Assembly (NCBI GenBank): GCA_021814855.1
Contig: JAKAHQ010000047.1
Coordinates: forward strand, 1-8,479
DNA from: Bacteroidota bacterium
GTDB lineage: Bacteria > Bacteroidota > Ignavibacteria > Ignavibacteriales > Melioribacteraceae
Reading direction: 5' to 3'
DNA: 8,479 nucleotides
The notes beneath the pieces were generated by a model that saw only the letters and a list, made by a program, of their open reading frames with translations, was not told the DNA's origin and did not search any database. The position numbers and the translations under genes were made by a program. This document shows, in pieces, positions 6,825 through 8,479 of the stretch (the first letter of the stretch is position 1; every line of letters begins with the position of its first letter).

Positions 6825-7152
6825 CAAAATGCGGCAGGTCGAATGGTATTTCGATCACCAGTTCAACTAATCCTTTCATTTCACCTTGTTCATACCACGG
6901 CGATTGATAAACCAATTTCTTAACGCCGTTTTTTTCTATGGTGTACACGTTGCTTTTCTTGTTCTCAATTAGGTCTCTTAAAATTTCTTTTGATCTTTCG
7001 TTGTGGCAGCCGAATAAATTTTTCCCTACCAGATCATAACCGCCGTCGTCGGAAAATGTTTTAGCCGATTTATCATTCATCTCGATTATTATTCCTTCCT
7101 TGCTGCAAATTGTAATCGCGGCTCCGAACTCTTTCTTCCAATCTTCTTTCAT
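6814..7152 (-). CDS. Stand-alone PAS-domain protein with a Cys-His pair
   Basis: This 112-aa protein consists of little more than one PAS domain. Strand AITICSKEGIIIEMNDKSAK (12-31) is the typical PAS entry, DLVGKNLFGCH (40-50) the helix turn, then ERSKEILRDLIENKK, and the paired strands VYTIEKNGVKKLVYQSPWY and GLVELVIEIP. Cys49-His50 lies where related small PAS proteins and DUF438-associated PAS domains carry a CH(P) motif, a plausible heme or metal ligand by analogy only. No kinase, cyclase or DNA-binding domain is attached, so any output must be through a partner. I chose the start at 7152 because AAGGAAAG lies just upstream. An in-frame ATG at 7209 would add 19 non-PAS-like residues and overlap the end of purU. 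The gene follows purU by 28 nt and is probably co-transcribed with it. Database entries for this family are sometimes labelled diguanylate cyclase, but no GGDEF is present. Confidence 0.8.
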   Translation of the reverse strand: MKEDWKKEFGAAITICSKEGIIIEMNDKSAKTFSDDGGYDLVGKNLFGCHNERSKEILRDLIENKKSNVYTIEKNGVKKLVYQSPWYEQGEMKGLVELVIEIPFDLPHFVRS

Positions 7153-7180
7153 TGTCTTTCCTTGAAAATTGCATGTATGA

Positions 7181-8044
7181 TTATTCGAAAATGATTGTCT
7201 TTTTACCATATCTTAATACGCGGTTGTTGATGTGAAGGTCAAGTGCACGCGCAAGCACAAGGCGTTCAAGATCGCGGCCCTTGCGAATCAAATCTTTGAG
7301 CGAGTCTTTGTGTGTAATACGTATAACGTCCTGCTCGATTATCGGACCCTCGTCCAGTTCTTCCGTAACGTAATGACTGGTCGCGCCGATAAGCTTAACG
7401 CCCCTCTCGTATGCTTTCTTATAAGGATCGGCTCCTACAAATGCCGGCAGAAACGAATGATGAATATTAATAATACTGTTCGGGTATTGTTCCAAAAACT
7501 TAGGCGAAAGTACCTGCATGTAACGCGCTAAAACAATTGTATCGATATTGTTCTTTCTTAGAAGTTCTAGTTGCCTTCTTTCCTGTTCCGTTTTGTTTTC
7601 TTTGGTAACCGGCAGGTAGTGGAAAGGAATATTATATCTTTCGGCCAGATACTTCAATGTTTCGTGGTTGGAGACAATAAATGAAATTTCCGCGTCGATT
7701 TCTTTATTGTTATGACGCCATAAAATTTCCTGAAGACAATGGTCGTACTTCGAAACAAAAATTGCGAGACGCGGTTTGTTGTAGCTGTACTTTACTTCCC
7801 ACGCTGCGTTGAATTCCTTGCCGAGAGTTTCAAATTCTTTTTCAAACCGGTCGGTTGAGACGGTAAACTCTTTTAAGTTCCATTCGACACGAATGAAGAA
7901 CATATTCTCTTCGTTATCAACGTGTTCGTCGAGGTTGATAATGTCGCCGCCGCGTTGAAATATAAACTGCGAAATCTTTGCGACCAATCCTTTCCTGTTG
8001 GCGCATGATAATATTAATGTGGCTATCGAGGGGTTGTTTTCCAT
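7181..8044 (-). CDS. purU: Formyltetrahydrofolate deformylase
   Basis: PurU hydrolyses 10-formyltetrahydrofolate to tetrahydrofolate and formate in the cytosol. It balances one-carbon pools and, in some bacteria, feeds formate to PurT. From Met at 8044 the protein is 287 aa, close to E. coli PurU (280 aa). An N-terminal ACT-type regulatory domain (about 6-85, with CANRKGLVAKISQFI) precedes a formyltransferase-fold catalytic domain (about 90-287). The catalytic residues are recognisable: Asn193 and His195 in IINIHHSFLP, and Asp231 in EELDEGPII. The end RVLRYGKKTIIF matches the PurU C-terminus, and the ACT domain and C-terminus separate it from PurN. An in-frame ATG at 8098 would add 18 residues (MDFSIRKYYSGFKIFRIT) with no family counterpart. 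Neither start has a clear Shine-Dalgarno sequence, so the exact N-terminus is uncertain. A TATTAT on the minus strand near 8072-8077 could be a -10 box favouring the shorter form. The PAS gene follows 28 nt downstream. Confidence 0.93.
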   Translation of the reverse strand: MENNPSIATLILSCANRKGLVAKISQFIFQRGGDIINLDEHVDNEENMFFIRVEWNLKEFTVSTDRFEKEFETLGKEFNAAWEVKYSYNKPRLAIFVSKYDHCLQEILWRHNNKEIDAEISFIVSNHETLKYLAERYNIPFHYLPVTKENKTEQERRQLELLRKNNIDTIVLARYMQVLSPKFLEQYPNSIINIHHSFLPAFVGADPYKKAYERGVKLIGATSHYVTEELDEGPIIEQDVIRITHKDSLKDLIRKGRDLERLVLARALDLHINNRVLRYGKKTIIFE

Positions 8045-8121
8045 GGTAATTCTAAAAATTTTGAATCCACTATAATATTTACGAATGGAAAAATCCATAA
8101 GCTGAAAAAATTATTGATCAG

Positions 8122-8141
8122 GGCGGCTTCTTCAAGCTGCC
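8122..8141 (-). terminator. Hairpin between the receptor gene and purU, possible weak terminator
   Basis: Read on the minus strand, GGCAGCTT-GAAG-AAGCCGCC forms a compact stem of seven pairs with one A-C mismatch and a 4-nt loop, about 48 nt after the receptor stop codon. A run of six T's follows only about a dozen bases later, farther than in a standard intrinsic terminator. It may still mark the end of the receptor transcript. Confidence 0.3.
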
Positions 8142-8189
8142 GGAAAGAATCTAAGTCGGGTTAGCTCTTCGGCGATTCTCTGCTAAATC

Positions 8190-8479
8190 CTAGAAGAAGA
8201 TTTCCCAGCTCAGGGAGTAATTTCTTATCGGGGCAATGTTGCCTATAAACTCAACGTAATTGTAATTGAAAATATTTTTGGCGTTCAAATAAATTTTTGC
8301 CGGGATCGAGTTGAGCAGGAAATTATATCCAAGACTAACATCGGTTACGTAAACCGGAACACGTAAGTCTCCGTCAACTACAAGCGCTAACGGGGGCTTT
8401 GCAATCAAATCGTCGATTTCTTCCACCCTGCTTGCGAACCTGAAATCGACCGCTATTTCGAAAGGCGACGGCGTTACCT
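8190..8479 (-). CDS. TonB-dependent outer-membrane receptor, C-terminal fragment (cut by window edge)
   Basis: An open frame enters from the right edge and stops with TAG at 8190-8192, giving the last 96 residues of a larger protein. The sequence alternates beta-strands and ends in an aromatic strand, SLSWEIFF, as outer-membrane beta-barrels do. The stretch DVSLGYNF, then AKIYLNAKNIFNYNYVEFIGN, APIRNYSLS, is the typical last two or three strands of Bacteroidota/Ignavibacteria-type TonB-dependent receptors (NifNYnYve followed by ApiR). The fragment also contains FRFASRVEEIDD, a segment common just before these strands. The plug domain and TonB box would lie outside the window. The substrate (siderophore, cobalamin, peptide or glycan) cannot be told from this part. 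No internal start should be assumed; the gene begins beyond base 8479. It ends 145 nt before the chosen purU start on the same strand. Confidence 0.82.
   Translation of the reverse strand, partial: VTPSPFEIAVDFRFASRVEEIDDLIAKPPLALVVDGDLRVPVYVTDVSLGYNFLLNSIPAKIYLNAKNIFNYNYVEFIGNIAPIRNYSLSWEIFF

Noticed and set aside
6519..6827. 102-codon open frame on the - strand opposite the DUF4342 gene
   Set aside because: The plus-strand product matches a known family and has a strong ribosome binding site; the antisense translation has no recognisable features.
7232..7531. 99-codon open frame on the + strand opposite purU
   Set aside because: It lies fully within the conserved PurU catalytic region on the other strand and has no domain signature.

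Overview
The window looks like chromosomal DNA from a Gram-negative, didermic bacterium. It encodes a tripartite envelope efflux system with a lipoprotein adaptor, and the C-terminus of an outer-membrane TonB-dependent receptor. Moderate A+T content, the OMF-adaptor-pump gene order, the receptor C-terminus style (asparagine/tyrosine-rich strands ending in Phe-Phe) and small soluble families such as DUF4342 fit the Bacteroidota/Chlorobiota/Ignavibacteriota group. My guess is an Ignavibacteria-like member, because several genes have good Shine-Dalgarno sequences, which many Bacteroidota lack. This placement is inference, not proof.

Left two thirds (about 160-6110, + strand): a compact operon of four genes, namely a TolC-type outer-membrane factor, a lipoprotein membrane-fusion adaptor, a full-length HAE1-type RND pump and a small PII-like protein. 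The gaps are 35, 50 and 14 nt. The first three should assemble into an inner-membrane-to-outer-membrane, proton-driven exporter. The fourth is a divergent PII-fold protein without the classical ATP-binding B-loop or the uridylylated tyrosine, and is a candidate regulator or sensor of the pump. No transcriptional regulator is encoded in the window.

Middle (6111-6827): a 182-nt intergenic stretch carries two overlapping, mutually exclusive hairpins, the second followed by a T-run (terminator- or attenuator-like). Two adjacent small genes follow: a divergent DUF4342-like protein and a canonical DUF4342 protein.

Right third (6814-8479, - strand): reading leftward, the 3' end of a TonB-dependent receptor gene cut by the window edge, then purU (formyltetrahydrofolate deformylase), then, 28 nt later, a stand-alone PAS-domain protein with a Cys-His pair. 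The PAS gene converges on the DUF4342 gene and overlaps it tail to tail by 11 bp.

Most of the window is ordinary accessory or housekeeping content. The points most worth a second look are the PII-like gene fused into an RND operon, the switch-like leader before the DUF4342 pair, and the purU-PAS pairing. I see no mobile element, CRISPR array, tRNA or rRNA.
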